Part shown: one piece after another, positions 22,676-30,698 of the stretch
Position numbering within the stretch: the stretch's first letter is position 1
How the letters are laid out: each line of letters starts with the position of its first letter
NCBI RefSeq assembly: GCF_001517085.1
Contig: NZ_LRAC01000161.1
Location: 1-32,509, forward strand
Source: Paenibacillus sp. DMB5
Lineage (GTDB): Bacteria > Bacillota > Bacilli > Paenibacillales > Paenibacillaceae
Length of the DNA stretch: 32,509 nt
Reading direction: 5' to 3'
The notes under the pieces: generated by a model
The model's input: only the letters and a program-made list of their open reading frames with translations
Database searches by the model: none
Told to the model about the DNA's origin: nothing
Program-made: the position numbers and the translations under genes

Positions 22676-23146
22676 CTACTTGCCGGATGAACTGATTTTG
22701 CGCTTGAGCTGGCTTACTCTGGCCTGGCTGATGCCAAGCACCTCTGCAAGTGCCTTCTGGTTGGCATAGGGGTGCTCGGCCATAGCCTTCTCCAGACGCT
22801 GGCTCATCTCCTCAGTCTTGGTCCGGCGGCCGTTGCGGGCAGGGTCAGTGCTCTCCTCATTAGCCCCCTGCAGAGGTTCTGCTTCTTCCGGAACACGGCC
22901 GGGATCGCCAAGCTCCTTAAGACAGGTATTACAGATAAACTGATCCTTGTAGTAAGTCACGTGGTCAAGGCTCCTGCAAAACGTACATTCGGTCGAAGTG
23001 TATTTCCGGAGTACAATAATCTCATCATTCAGGATAAAGAATTCGATGGGATCCCCAATGTCGATATTGCGTGTCATGCGGATTTCTACAGGAACCACAA
23101 TTCTGCCAAGACTGTCTAAACTCCGGATCATGCCTGTATCCTTCAT
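22676..23146 (-). CDS. AbrB-type transition-state regulator with added Cys4 motif and HTH
   Basis: A 156-aa regulator. The N-terminal AbrB/SpoVT swapped-hairpin DNA-binding domain (about 1-50: GMIRSLDSLGRIVVPVEIR...IIVLRKY) is followed by a probable zinc ribbon with Cys54, Cys57, Cys72 and Cys75 (CTFC and CNTC), an acidic linker (about 80-110) and a C-terminal helix-turn-helix (NQKALAEVLGISQARVSQLKRKI, about 129-151). Bacillus AbrB is about 95 aa and lacks the last two parts. Two DNA-binding modules in one chain suggest a regulator that bridges or switches sites. Targets are unknown. ATG with GAGGG upstream. It stands alone. Confidence 0.88.
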   Translation of the reverse strand: MKDTGMIRSLDSLGRIVVPVEIRMTRNIDIGDPIEFFILNDEIIVLRKYTSTECTFCRSLDHVTYYKDQFICNTCLKELGDPGRVPEEAEPLQGANEESTDPARNGRRTKTEEMSQRLEKAMAEHPYANQKALAEVLGISQARVSQLKRKISSSGK

Positions 23147-23264
23147 CTCATGTCCCTCATTTACATCTTTATATTTTTTTGCGGATATCTACGATTATAG
23201 CAGTAATTGTAAGTTTAGAGAACGGGGAAAGCGCATTCATTTATCAATTGGGTGAACATGAGAG

Positions 23265-23300
23265 AAGCCGCCTGCTCTGGTCAACCAGGGCGGGCGGCTT
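23265..23300. terminator. Strong hairpin downstream of the glycosylase gene
   Basis: A 16-bp stem (AAGCCGCCTGCTCTGG / CCAGGGCGGGCGGCTT, two G-U or mismatched positions) with a TCAA loop. It lies 67 bases beyond the stop of the minus-strand glycosylase. T-runs are lacking, so termination is probable but not certain. Confidence 0.6.
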
Positions 23301-23366
23301 ATTAGGGTTCAATTCCTTTTACCCAATATACGGGCACCGAAACAGGCGGAAACGAAGAGGCGGGAT

Positions 23367-24035
23367 TCAGTTCAGGATAAAGGGAGTTTCCAGCTTATCC
23401 TTGACTGAAACATAAGGATTATTCCGGAGATAAAAGCGCCAGGGGAGCCCTGCATATTCTTTGGCATAGGGAATATTAATGCGCGGAGCCTGAACAATAT
23501 CCAGGGCTTCGGGACGTTCACCCTGCTCCAGCCGCAGCGGGCTGTCTCCGCTGTCAATCCGGAGCCCGTTCAGGCTCTTGTCGATCCGCAGCGCACGGCA
23601 TAGCTTGCCGGGCCCGCCGGAGAGCCCGGCCGGATTGCGGCCGGCATTACCGCGGTAACTGCGCATCAGGGCGGCATCGGCAGGGGTCAGCGGCTCCACA
23701 GCCCGGATCAGTACAGCATGGGGATCGCCTTCCCTGGCAGTAACGACATTAAGGCAATGGTACATGCCATAAATGAGATAGACATAGATGGTACCACCCT
23801 CCCGGAACATTACATCCGTCCGGGCGGTGCGGCGGCCGCCAAAGGCATGGCTGCCTTTATCCTCTACGCCCCCGTAGGCTTCTGTTTCTACGATACGGCA
23901 GCGGATCTCCCCGTCCTCTGTGCGCCGCACCAGGTGCTGACCCAGGAGAAGCGGTGCAGCCTGCAGAGCCGGGAGCTGGTACAGCTCAGGCGGGATAAGC
24001 CCGTAGCCTGCAGGTTCGTTGTTTTTACGGTTCAT
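23367..24035 (-). CDS. 3-methyladenine DNA glycosylase (AAG/MPG family)
   Basis: A 222-aa base-excision repair enzyme that removes alkylated purines such as 3-methyladenine and hypoxanthine. The family core is clear: IVETEAYGGVEDKGSHAFGGRRTARTDVMF with the catalytic Glu in ETEAY, YVYLIYGMYHCLNVVT, VLIRAVEPL and LSGGPGKLCRALRID. Length and order are typical of bacterial AAG. ATG after AAAGGTG. It lies on the same strand as pbpG, 84 bases behind it, and may be read through from it. Confidence 0.95.
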   Translation of the reverse strand: MNRKNNEPAGYGLIPPELYQLPALQAAPLLLGQHLVRRTEDGEIRCRIVETEAYGGVEDKGSHAFGGRRTARTDVMFREGGTIYVYLIYGMYHCLNVVTAREGDPHAVLIRAVEPLTPADAALMRSYRGNAGRNPAGLSGGPGKLCRALRIDKSLNGLRIDSGDSPLRLEQGERPEALDIVQAPRINIPYAKEYAGLPWRFYLRNNPYVSVKDKLETPFILN

Positions 24036-24119
24036 ATCGGGATGGCACCTTTCCCGGCAAAGATAGCTTGCCGTTTATGGGCTCATCGTACCCCAGGGGC
24101 GGGCCTGCTGCAACTGTCC

Positions 24120-26183
24120 CTAGTTCAGCCACCAGCGCTTGATATCACTCCACAGGGAATGCTCTTCCTTGGCCGGGGCAGCCGGCGATTCTTCAGCAGG
24201 GGCCGTTTCCGCGCCGGTGCTGTGCTCATCACAATACTCTGTTGGCTCTGTGCCGCTGATAAAGGTCTCCAGCTCCTTTTCCGGACAGGCGGCTGTAGCC
24301 AGCTTGCCGGACTCCGGATTGATGTAGACGCTCACTACTCCGTCAGGAATCGGAAATATCTTCGGCGGCACATTGGCCAGCGCCTTTTCTGTATACTCGG
24401 CGAAAATAGGTGCAGCCCGCCGTCCGTCAGATGTAGCGATATCGCGCCCCTTATCGTATCCCACCCAGACCGCAGTGGACAGCTCGGGTGTAAAGCCGAC
24501 CATCCAGCCGTCGGTGTCTGTAGTTCCGGTCTTGCCTGCTACGGGGCGCTTGATAATAGAGGCTACCCGGTTACCGGTTCCGCCGCTCTCAAAGACGCCT
24601 TCCATCAGCCGGGTCAGGACATAGGCTGCCGCAGGCTCAACGACCTGCTCCCCTCCGGCCTGGGGGGCTTCATAGACCAGATCCCCCTTGGAATCGGTAA
24701 TCTTCAGAATAGCTGTCACCGGCTGCCGGACACCTCCGCCTCCGATTACCGCGAAGGCGGAAGCCATCTCGAGCGGGCTGACCGGCGAGGTTCCGAGCGC
24801 CAGGGAGGGCACGCTCTGCAGCGGGCTTTTTATCCCCAGCCTGGATGCCATTTCTGCGACATGGTCCGCGCCGATTTTCATAATCGTATTTACAGCATAG
24901 ATATTGTCGGAAGCGGCGATGGCCTGGCGCATATTAATCTCCCCCAGGTATTTGTCGCCGAAATTTTTCGGCTGGTACGTTTTACGGTTGTTGTCGTAAT
25001 GGAACAGAGTCGGCTGGCTGTTAAAAACCGACAGGCCGGTCATCGTTTTAGAGGATAGCGCAGTCAGATACATAATCGGTTTAAAGGATGAACCGGGCTG
25101 CCGGGTAGTGGCCAGGGCATGATTGAACTGGTTGGACCGGTAGTTCTTCCCTCCGACCATTGCTTTGATATAACCGGTGCGCGGGTCAATGGAGACGAGA
25201 GCGGTCTCCAGCTCGCTGGCCGGATCCATTTCTTTATCCACGGCTTCTTCCGCTGCCTGCTGCATATCAGGGTCAAGTGTGGTATACACATTCAGCCCGC
25301 CCAGCTCCAGCTCGTCATTGCTGATCCCCAGCGTGCCAGTGACCAGCCCGCGAATATAATCACGGAAATAAGGGGCAAGCACAACCGTGTCCTTTTGACC
25401 CTGCGGCTTAAAGCTGAGAACGGTCCGGGCGGCCTCTTCTGCCTGTTCTTCTGTAATATCTCCTACCTGTGCCATAGAGTTTAAAATAATACTCTGCCGC
25501 TTTTTGGCGTTATCCGGATGGGTGTAGGGTGAATAATAGGTCGGTCCTTTGGGGATGCCGGCCAGGAGTGCGCTTTCTGCCAGATTCAGATCTGCCGCCG
25601 CTTTGCCGAAATACATGCGGGAGGCTGCTTCAATGCCATAAGCCCCGTGACCGTAGTAGATTTCATTTAAATACATATTAAGAATCTCTTTTTTGCTGTA
25701 TTTCATCTCTAGCTGCATGGTGTAGACCGCTTCCTTGGCCTTGCGGGTCCAGGTTTTTTCATGGGTAAGGTACAGGTTGCGCGCCAGCTGCTGGGTCAGC
25801 GTGCTGGCCCCCTGAGAGCGCTCGCCCGTCTCCAGATTGGCCAGCACCGCCCGCGCCATGCCTTTCAGGTCAAAACCGGAATGACTATAGAACTTGCGGT
25901 CCTCCACGGCCAGGGTAGCCTGGATAAGCTCAGGGGCGATCTGGTCCAGCGTTACCGGGTTACGGCTCCGCCCGTCCGTCGTAAACGTGGTCAGCACATT
26001 GCCTCTGGCATCCAGAAGCCGGGAGCGGATATCATCGCCGATCGGCGGAAGAGGTTTGTTATACAGATAGCCCAGCAGTGCTCCGGCAGCAAGCACCATC
26101 AGCACAGTCATGACAGCTGCCAGCCGGATCAGCCGGCGGAGGCGGTGTCTCTTGACTTTCGGGTTAGCAGAATCGCGCGGCAT
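24120..26183 (-). CDS. pbpG: Class A penicillin-binding protein, PbpG (PBP2d)-like
   Basis: A 687-aa bifunctional peptidoglycan polymerase and cross-linker. Basic cytoplasmic tail, one membrane helix (about 20-40), GT51 glycosyltransferase domain with catalytic Glu94 (AVEDRKFYSHSGFD) and QGASTLTQQLARNLYL, then the transpeptidase domain with Ser365 (SSFK), SDN (425-427) and KTG (551-553). The C-terminus is a Pro/Ala/Glu-rich tail ending WWLN. The start is ATG at 26183, nine bases after AAGGAG. Longer in-frame starts at 26255 and beyond overlap the promoter. The length matches Bacillus PbpG (about 690 aa), a forespore enzyme active in germ-cell wall synthesis, and ywhD is nearby in both. Confidence 0.94.
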   Translation of the reverse strand: MPRDSANPKVKRHRLRRLIRLAAVMTVLMVLAAGALLGYLYNKPLPPIGDDIRSRLLDARGNVLTTFTTDGRSRNPVTLDQIAPELIQATLAVEDRKFYSHSGFDLKGMARAVLANLETGERSQGASTLTQQLARNLYLTHEKTWTRKAKEAVYTMQLEMKYSKKEILNMYLNEIYYGHGAYGIEAASRMYFGKAAADLNLAESALLAGIPKGPTYYSPYTHPDNAKKRQSIILNSMAQVGDITEEQAEEAARTVLSFKPQGQKDTVVLAPYFRDYIRGLVTGTLGISNDELELGGLNVYTTLDPDMQQAAEEAVDKEMDPASELETALVSIDPRTGYIKAMVGGKNYRSNQFNHALATTRQPGSSFKPIMYLTALSSKTMTGLSVFNSQPTLFHYDNNRKTYQPKNFGDKYLGEINMRQAIAASDNIYAVNTIMKIGADHVAEMASRLGIKSPLQSVPSLALGTSPVSPLEMASAFAVIGGGGVRQPVTAILKITDSKGDLVYEAPQAGGEQVVEPAAAYVLTRLMEGVFESGGTGNRVASIIKRPVAGKTGTTDTDGWMVGFTPELSTAVWVGYDKGRDIATSDGRRAAPIFAEYTEKALANVPPKIFPIPDGVVSVYINPESGKLATAACPEKELETFISGTEPTEYCDEHSTGAETAPAEESPAAPAKEEHSLWSDIKRWWLN

Positions 26184-26252
26184 GGCTTCAGGCTCCTTGT
26201 CCTCAGGAATGCGAAACGGCCGGCGTCGTTCATAATAGTGCCGGTTAGTTCT

Positions 26253-26283
26253 CATTATGGGAAAGGAAACGGGCAGATATTCA
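26253..26283 (-). promoter_or_regulatory. Forespore (SigG/SigF-type) promoter of pbpG
   Basis: On the minus strand TGAATA (26283-26278), an 18-base spacer and CATAATG (26259-26253). This fits the Bacillus SigG consensus (TGMATA-N18-CATAMTA) at all but the last position. Transcription would begin about 60 bases before the ATG at 26183. Confidence 0.65.
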
Positions 26284-26412
26284 GAGCCGGAGGCAGCGGT
26301 AACCAAATTGTCTTCTTTTTGTGACCTTCTCAGGGTAGATAGAACTGCGGAGGGGGAGTATAACAGAGTAGTGCTGACAGGAAAGGGTATATATATCACA
26401 GGAGGTGTCATC

Positions 26413-27576
26413 ATGAATTGGACTAAAAAGATACATCTAAAAGCACTAACCATTCTCTCCGCGGGATTGCTCGCGGTTTCGTCCTGGGGTGCAGCAGCTC
26501 CGGGACATGCAGCAGCGGCACCAGCGGGCGCCGGAGACCATGGTCTGCTGAAGCAGCTGCAGGCCAAGTATCTGGCTGCTGAAGAGACACCGCTCAGCTT
26601 CAATGATCTGGCATTTCTCAGTGCAGATACAGGACGGGCAGCAGGCAAAGGCTTTATGATCGGCACATCGGATGGCGGCAGCCATTTTCAGAAGATTTAT
26701 GAAGGCCAGTGGAACTTCCGGCAGATCTCCTTCCCGGACAATGTGCATGGATGGGCATTAGCATCGGTTCAGGAGCAGAACGGGGCCTATCTTATCGGCA
26801 CATCGGACGGCGGATCAACCTGGAAGAGAATTTCGGAGTCACAGGTAGGCTTTGAACGGATCGCATTTACAGACAGCAAGCACGGCTTCGGTTATGTCCG
26901 TGCCTTTGCGTATTATACAGAGGACGGGGGACGGAGCTGGAGCCAGATCAAGACTCCGGCTAACACGCGCGGCGCAGAGTTTACCAGCCGCAATAACGGC
27001 TGGGCAGTTGTGGTGGCACCGGGCGAAGGCTACCGGGTTATGAAGACCACTGATGGCGGATCGACCTGGAAGCTGGCACTCAAATCACCTTTTGCTTACC
27101 CGGAGTACGGACAGGTATATGCCAAGGGTGATCAGGTATATGCACTCCTGTACGGAGGATCAGGCATGTCCCAGACCTCGTATTCGCTGTACGCCAGCGG
27201 TAATCAGGGAAAGAGCTGGACGCGCGTAATCGCTCAGGAGACGGCAGGCGGCGGTCCCGCACCGGGCAGCGGGTCAGCGCTGCTGAAGAAAGGACCAGCC
27301 TCAGGCAGACCGGGCAACATGCAGCTGTCCGGCAGCAGCACAGCCTTTCTGGCCGGTTATTCGCCTGCAGGTGAACAGGTGGCTGTCGGCCGCACAGTGA
27401 ACGCGGGCAAGCAGTGGAGCAACCTGCCGGCGATTGCCGGATATGAAGCAAGGATCTCCTTCCCTGACAGCAAAGCGGGCTGGATGGCAGTCAAAGGCGC
27501 CGACACTTCATCCCTTTATTCGACTAAGGACGGCGGCATGACCTGGACGGAGAAGTTTGCTTTTAGAGGAAAATAA
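26413..27576 (+). CDS. Secreted BNR/Ycf48-like beta-propeller protein
   Basis: A 387-aa exported protein. The signal peptide is MNWTKKIHLKALTILSAGLLAVSSWGAAAPGHA. The mature part consists of repeated propeller blades with Asp-box motifs: TSDGGSTWK, TEDGGRSWS, TTDGGSTWK, GNQGKSWT, NAGKQWS and TKDGGMTWT, often preceded by F-x-D-x-x-x-GW/GF strands (FPDNVHGWA, FTDSKHGFG, FPDSKAGWM). This matches Ycf48/BNR-type proteins. Function in Firmicutes is unknown; no sialidase catalytic residues are apparent. The start is ATG at 26413 behind AGGAGGTG with a 5-base gap. It is divergent from pbpG and has its own terminator. Confidence 0.88.
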   Translation: MNWTKKIHLKALTILSAGLLAVSSWGAAAPGHAAAAPAGAGDHGLLKQLQAKYLAAEETPLSFNDLAFLSADTGRAAGKGFMIGTSDGGSHFQKIYEGQWNFRQISFPDNVHGWALASVQEQNGAYLIGTSDGGSTWKRISESQVGFERIAFTDSKHGFGYVRAFAYYTEDGGRSWSQIKTPANTRGAEFTSRNNGWAVVVAPGEGYRVMKTTDGGSTWKLALKSPFAYPEYGQVYAKGDQVYALLYGGSGMSQTSYSLYASGNQGKSWTRVIAQETAGGGPAPGSGSALLKKGPASGRPGNMQLSGSSTAFLAGYSPAGEQVAVGRTVNAGKQWSNLPAIAGYEARISFPDSKAGWMAVKGADTSSLYSTKDGGMTWTEKFAFRGK

Positions 27577-27611
27577 CAATAACAAAATAACGACTCTATA
27601 CTAATGACAGG

Positions 27612-27637
27612 GCGGCTCCTTCGGGGCCGCTTTTTTT
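27612..27637 (+). terminator. Terminator after the BNR-repeat gene
   Basis: GCGGCTCC pairs with GGGGCCGC around a TTC loop and is followed by seven T. Confidence 0.93.
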
Positions 27638-27779
27638 GCGTGCGGATAACAAGAGGGCCTTTTTACGTTTTTCCGCCGAGTGTGATTTTGGCCGCCAGTA
27701 TGATAAAATTTGATTTACTTTAACAGGAATGTGCCGTGTATCTGCGGAGCCTGTGGACAAATGCTAGGAGGAATGCAGA

Positions 27780-28637
27780 GTGGCCTTTCGCGTATCCGCG
27801 GTTCAATATCATTTGCATACGATAACTTCGTTTGACGAGTTTGCTGCCCGGTGTGAGCATTACATTAAGACGGCTGAAGAATTCAGCACCGATTTTATCC
27901 TTTTCCCGGAGTTTCTTACAACTCAGCTGATGTCCATCGGAGACGGGCAGGGTAACGCCCTGGGCATTGAGGACCTGCCGCAGTTTACGGAGCAGTACCG
28001 GGAGATGTTCTCCGGTTTTGCCCGCAAGTATAATGTGCACATCATCGGAGGCACCCATGTGCTGCGCCGGAACGGCAAGCTGTACAATGTGGCGCATCTC
28101 TTTTATCCGGACGGAAGAATTGCCGAGCAGGCCAAGCTCCATATTACTCCTGCTGAGGTGGAGGGCTGGAATATGGGGGCCGGGGAAGGACTGGAGGTCT
28201 TTCAGACGGACAAAGGAACCATTGCCATGCTGACCTGCTACGATATTGAATTCCCGGAGATTGTGCGGATGGCCAGAGCCAAGGGGGCTGACGTCATTTT
28301 TTGCCCGTCCTGCACAGATGACCGCCACGGCTTCCACCGGGTCCGCTATACCAGCCATGCGCGTGCGATCGAAAACCAGATTTATGTTGTGCTGACAGGA
28401 ACCGTCGGGTCGCTGCCAACCGTTGATCTCATGCGTGCGAACTTCGGGCAGGCTGTTGTTATCACACCTAATGATGTTCCTTTTCCGCCAAAAGGGCTGC
28501 TGGCCGAAGGTGAAATTAACGATGACATGATTATTACCGCCGATCTGGACCTGGAGCTGCTGTACCGGGTGCGCGAGCGCGGCTCCGTGACAACCTGGCG
28601 TGACCGGAGAACAGACCTGTACACAGACTGGACATAA
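27780..28637 (+). CDS. Carbon-nitrogen hydrolase (nitrilase superfamily)
   Basis: A 285-aa cytoplasmic amidase or nitrilase-type enzyme with the complete triad Glu44 (LFPEF), Lys119 (AKLHIT) and Cys153 (LTCYDIEFPE). The substrate is unknown. The start is GTG at 27780 with AGGAGG eight bases upstream. A GNAT gene follows after only 15 bases. Bacillus YhcX joins a nitrilase domain and a GNAT domain in one protein, which suggests that the two genes here work together. A predicted two-gene (or longer) operon runs towards argS. Confidence 0.92.
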   Translation: MAFRVSAVQYHLHTITSFDEFAARCEHYIKTAEEFSTDFILFPEFLTTQLMSIGDGQGNALGIEDLPQFTEQYREMFSGFARKYNVHIIGGTHVLRRNGKLYNVAHLFYPDGRIAEQAKLHITPAEVEGWNMGAGEGLEVFQTDKGTIAMLTCYDIEFPEIVRMARAKGADVIFCPSCTDDRHGFHRVRYTSHARAIENQIYVVLTGTVGSLPTVDLMRANFGQAVVITPNDVPFPPKGLLAEGEINDDMIITADLDLELLYRVRERGSVTTWRDRRTDLYTDWT

Positions 28638-28652
28638 AGGAGTCAGGCAAGG

Positions 28653-29321
28653 ATGTATACTAAAAGCTTTTATGCCTTTGACGGCAAAGTGCCGGTTCCT
28701 GCGGTAATCCGGAATTATACGGCGGCGGATTTTGACGAGCTGATTACGATACAATCGGAAGCCTTCCCGCCTCCTTATCCGCCAGAGCTGCTGTGGAACC
28801 GGGAGCAGCTGCACAATCATGTGAAGCTGTTCCCGGAGGGGGCGCTCTGCGCTGAAGTGGACGGTGAACTGGCCGGTTCGGTTACGAGCCTCAAAATTCA
28901 TTTTAATGAAGAATCGGCACATCGCAGTCATACCTGGTCTGAAGTAACGGCAGACGGATATATCACCACACATCAGCCTGATGGTAATACGCTGTACATT
29001 GCGGATCTGTGTGTACGCCCGAAATTCCGCAAGCTGGGACTGGGCAAGGAGCTGGTACAGTCCCTGTATCATGTGGTCGTAGAACAGAAGCTTGAGCGGC
29101 TGCTGGGTGCGGGAAGAATGCCGGGCTATCACAAAGAGGCCTCCCGGTTATCGGCAGAGGCGTATCTTGCTGAGGTTATCGGCGGGCAGCTGGCTGATCC
29201 GGTCATAACGTTTCTGCTGCGCTGCGGACGGTCGCCGCTTGGTGTGGCAGCGGACTACCTGGAGGATGAGGAGTCCTGCAATTACGCTGCGCTGATGGAA
29301 TGGCGCAATCCTTTTTTATAG
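28653..29321 (+). CDS. GNAT N-acetyltransferase, partner of the nitrilase
   Basis: A 222-aa acetyltransferase. The central GNAT signature is IADLCVRPKFRKLGLGKELVQSLYHVV (acetyl-CoA loop R-x-x-G-L-G-K), preceded by a substrate half (EAFPPPYPPELLWNREQLHNHV) and an ADGELAGSVTSLKI-type strand. It resembles the GNAT part of YhcX-type fused proteins. Substrate unknown. The start is ATG at 28653 with GGAG upstream and only 15 bases after the nitrilase stop, so coupling is likely. Confidence 0.88.
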   Translation: MYTKSFYAFDGKVPVPAVIRNYTAADFDELITIQSEAFPPPYPPELLWNREQLHNHVKLFPEGALCAEVDGELAGSVTSLKIHFNEESAHRSHTWSEVTADGYITTHQPDGNTLYIADLCVRPKFRKLGLGKELVQSLYHVVVEQKLERLLGAGRMPGYHKEASRLSAEAYLAEVIGGQLADPVITFLLRCGRSPLGVAADYLEDEESCNYAALMEWRNPFL

Positions 29322-29376
29322 AAAAGACAGGCTAAAGGCAGAACCCAATCAGAATAACACTGGAGGAGATTCTACT

Positions 29377-30048
29377 ATGGAATATGTAAGAATTACGAGC
29401 CTTTCTGATCCGCTGTTCAGACAAGTACATAATCTGCTGAGTGAGGTGTTTCCGCCGGAAGAGGTGCTGGAATACAGCCTGTGGCAGGAGCCGCTGGAGG
29501 ATCCGGGAATCCGTGTGTTCGCAGCCGTTCATGAAGGCAACGTTGTCGGGACTACAGAATACCGTTATTATCCGGACTGGAATGTAGCGATGACCGACTT
29601 CACCGTAATCGGCCGTGAGGGCCTCGGGATCGGGCGTTTTCTGGCCGGGAGCCGCCTGAAGGATCTGAAGAAGCTTGCAGCAGATAACGGCAAGGAGCTG
29701 TACGGCATGTTCGCGGAGATCTATGATCCGTACCGGGTGGAGGATTTCGGCTTCGGCGGCGTTAAGCCGATGGACCCGTTTGTCCGCCGCGAGGTATTGT
29801 CCCATCTGGGGTATGAGCGGCTCGATTTCCCTTATGTCCACCCGTCCTGGCAGGGCGACGGCGAAGCTGTAACCGGTCTGGATCTCTGCTTCATGCCGGG
29901 ACAAGAGGGGCTGGAGTCGGTAGAGGCCGCGCTGGTAGCCGACTTTCTGACCCGCTATTATGCGGTGCTCGGGGATAAGCCTGCGGCCTGGCATGCCATG
30001 GTGGAGCAGCTGCGGTCCAAGGATACCGTGCGGCTGCTGCCGTTGTAA
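29377..30048 (+). CDS. GNAT-like acetyltransferase
   Basis: A 223-aa protein with a GNAT-type core: FAAVHEGNVVGTTEYRYYPDWNVAMTDFTVIGREGLGIGRFLAGSRLKDL (beta strands, then a G-L-G-I-G-R-F acetyl-CoA loop). A C-terminal part (about 120-223) is less typical and carries GMFAEIYDPYRVEDFGFGGVKPMDPFVRR. No closer family or substrate is recognised. The start is ATG after GGAGGAG. It lies 55 bases after the previous GNAT, so it is in the same transcription unit. Confidence 0.8.
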   Translation: MEYVRITSLSDPLFRQVHNLLSEVFPPEEVLEYSLWQEPLEDPGIRVFAAVHEGNVVGTTEYRYYPDWNVAMTDFTVIGREGLGIGRFLAGSRLKDLKKLAADNGKELYGMFAEIYDPYRVEDFGFGGVKPMDPFVRREVLSHLGYERLDFPYVHPSWQGDGEAVTGLDLCFMPGQEGLESVEAALVADFLTRYYAVLGDKPAAWHAMVEQLRSKDTVRLLPL

Positions 30049-30163
30049 CTAAATAAATTAGAGAGATCTGCAGACGGGCGGCGGCCGGAAGTCCAAACAT
30101 TCTCTGGAGCTACGGCTAATCGTAAAAGGGAAAATAAAAGTCAATAGAGATAAGATTTATTCA

Positions 30164-30192
30164 TTGAATTGCTCATCCGAACTGGATATAGT
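30164..30192 (+). promoter_or_regulatory. SigA-type promoter of ywiB-argS
   Basis: TTGAAT (30164-30169), a 17-base spacer and TATAGT (30187-30192). Transcription would begin near 30200, before ywiB. An overlapping TACAAT lies at 30194-30199. Confidence 0.6.
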
Positions 30193-30254
30193 GTACAATG
30201 GGTAAGCGAATATGCCTTGAATTTATGAATAGAACGATAAGCGAGGAACAGAGC

Positions 30255-30698
30255 ATGTCTGAACTACAGTCCGCCAAATATGGTGTTACTGTTACTCTGG
30301 AAAGCCGGCAGGACGGGCAGAAGAATGTGATCAAGGCTGCCGGTGAAGCTTTTTCCAAAGGGGAGCAGCTGTTTATCCGTTATGAAGAAACGGAGCAGGG
30401 TCCGCAGGGAGAGGCTGTGTCTGTCCGTACGATGATCAAGATTACGGGCCGTGAACTGAAGCTGATCCGGCACGGGAGCATTGAGTCTGAGCAGTCTTTT
30501 GAGACAGGACGGCGCCTGCCGGGCTTCTACCGGTCCCAGTACGCCCAGTTTAATCTCTCTACCGACACGCGGAAGCTGGATATTATGCGTAATGGACGTT
30601 CGCTGGAGGTCTCGTGGGAGTATGACTTGTACGTCTACGGGGAGCTATCGGGACAGTTCGCTATCAGTTTGTATATACAGGAGGAACCACAATCATGA
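30255..30698 (+). CDS. ywiB: YwiB family protein (DUF1934)
   Basis: A 147-aa small soluble beta-barrel protein of the YwiB/DUF1934 family, function unknown. The typical run is a long series of beta strands (VTVTLESRQDGQKN, LFIRYEETEQGPQGE, TMIKITGRELKLIRHG, TDTRKLDIMRNGRSLEVSWEYDLYV) with the conserved lipocalin-like layout. The start is ATG at 30255 with GAGGAA upstream. It overlaps argS by four bases (ATGA), and ywiB precedes argS in Bacillus too. Coupled translation with argS is expected. Confidence 0.88.
   Translation: MSELQSAKYGVTVTLESRQDGQKNVIKAAGEAFSKGEQLFIRYEETEQGPQGEAVSVRTMIKITGRELKLIRHGSIESEQSFETGRRLPGFYRSQYAQFNLSTDTRKLDIMRNGRSLEVSWEYDLYVYGELSGQFAISLYIQEEPQS

Noticed and set aside
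23718..25058. Long open frame on the plus strand opposite the glycosylase and pbpG
   Set aside because: It lies antisense to two well-supported genes, has a Cys/His/Arg-rich low-complexity translation, no family resemblance and no convincing ribosome site.
26184..26666. N-terminal extension of pbpG to 26666 or 26255
   Set aside because: The extension runs through the forespore promoter and into the divergent gene, lacks a Shine-Dalgarno and has no family match. ATG at 26183 has an ideal ribosome site and gives the expected length.
27720..29132. 470-codon open frame on the minus strand
   Set aside because: It is the mirror of the nitrilase and GNAT genes, which have clear catalytic motifs and Shine-Dalgarno sequences. 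The antisense product shows no recognisable domain.
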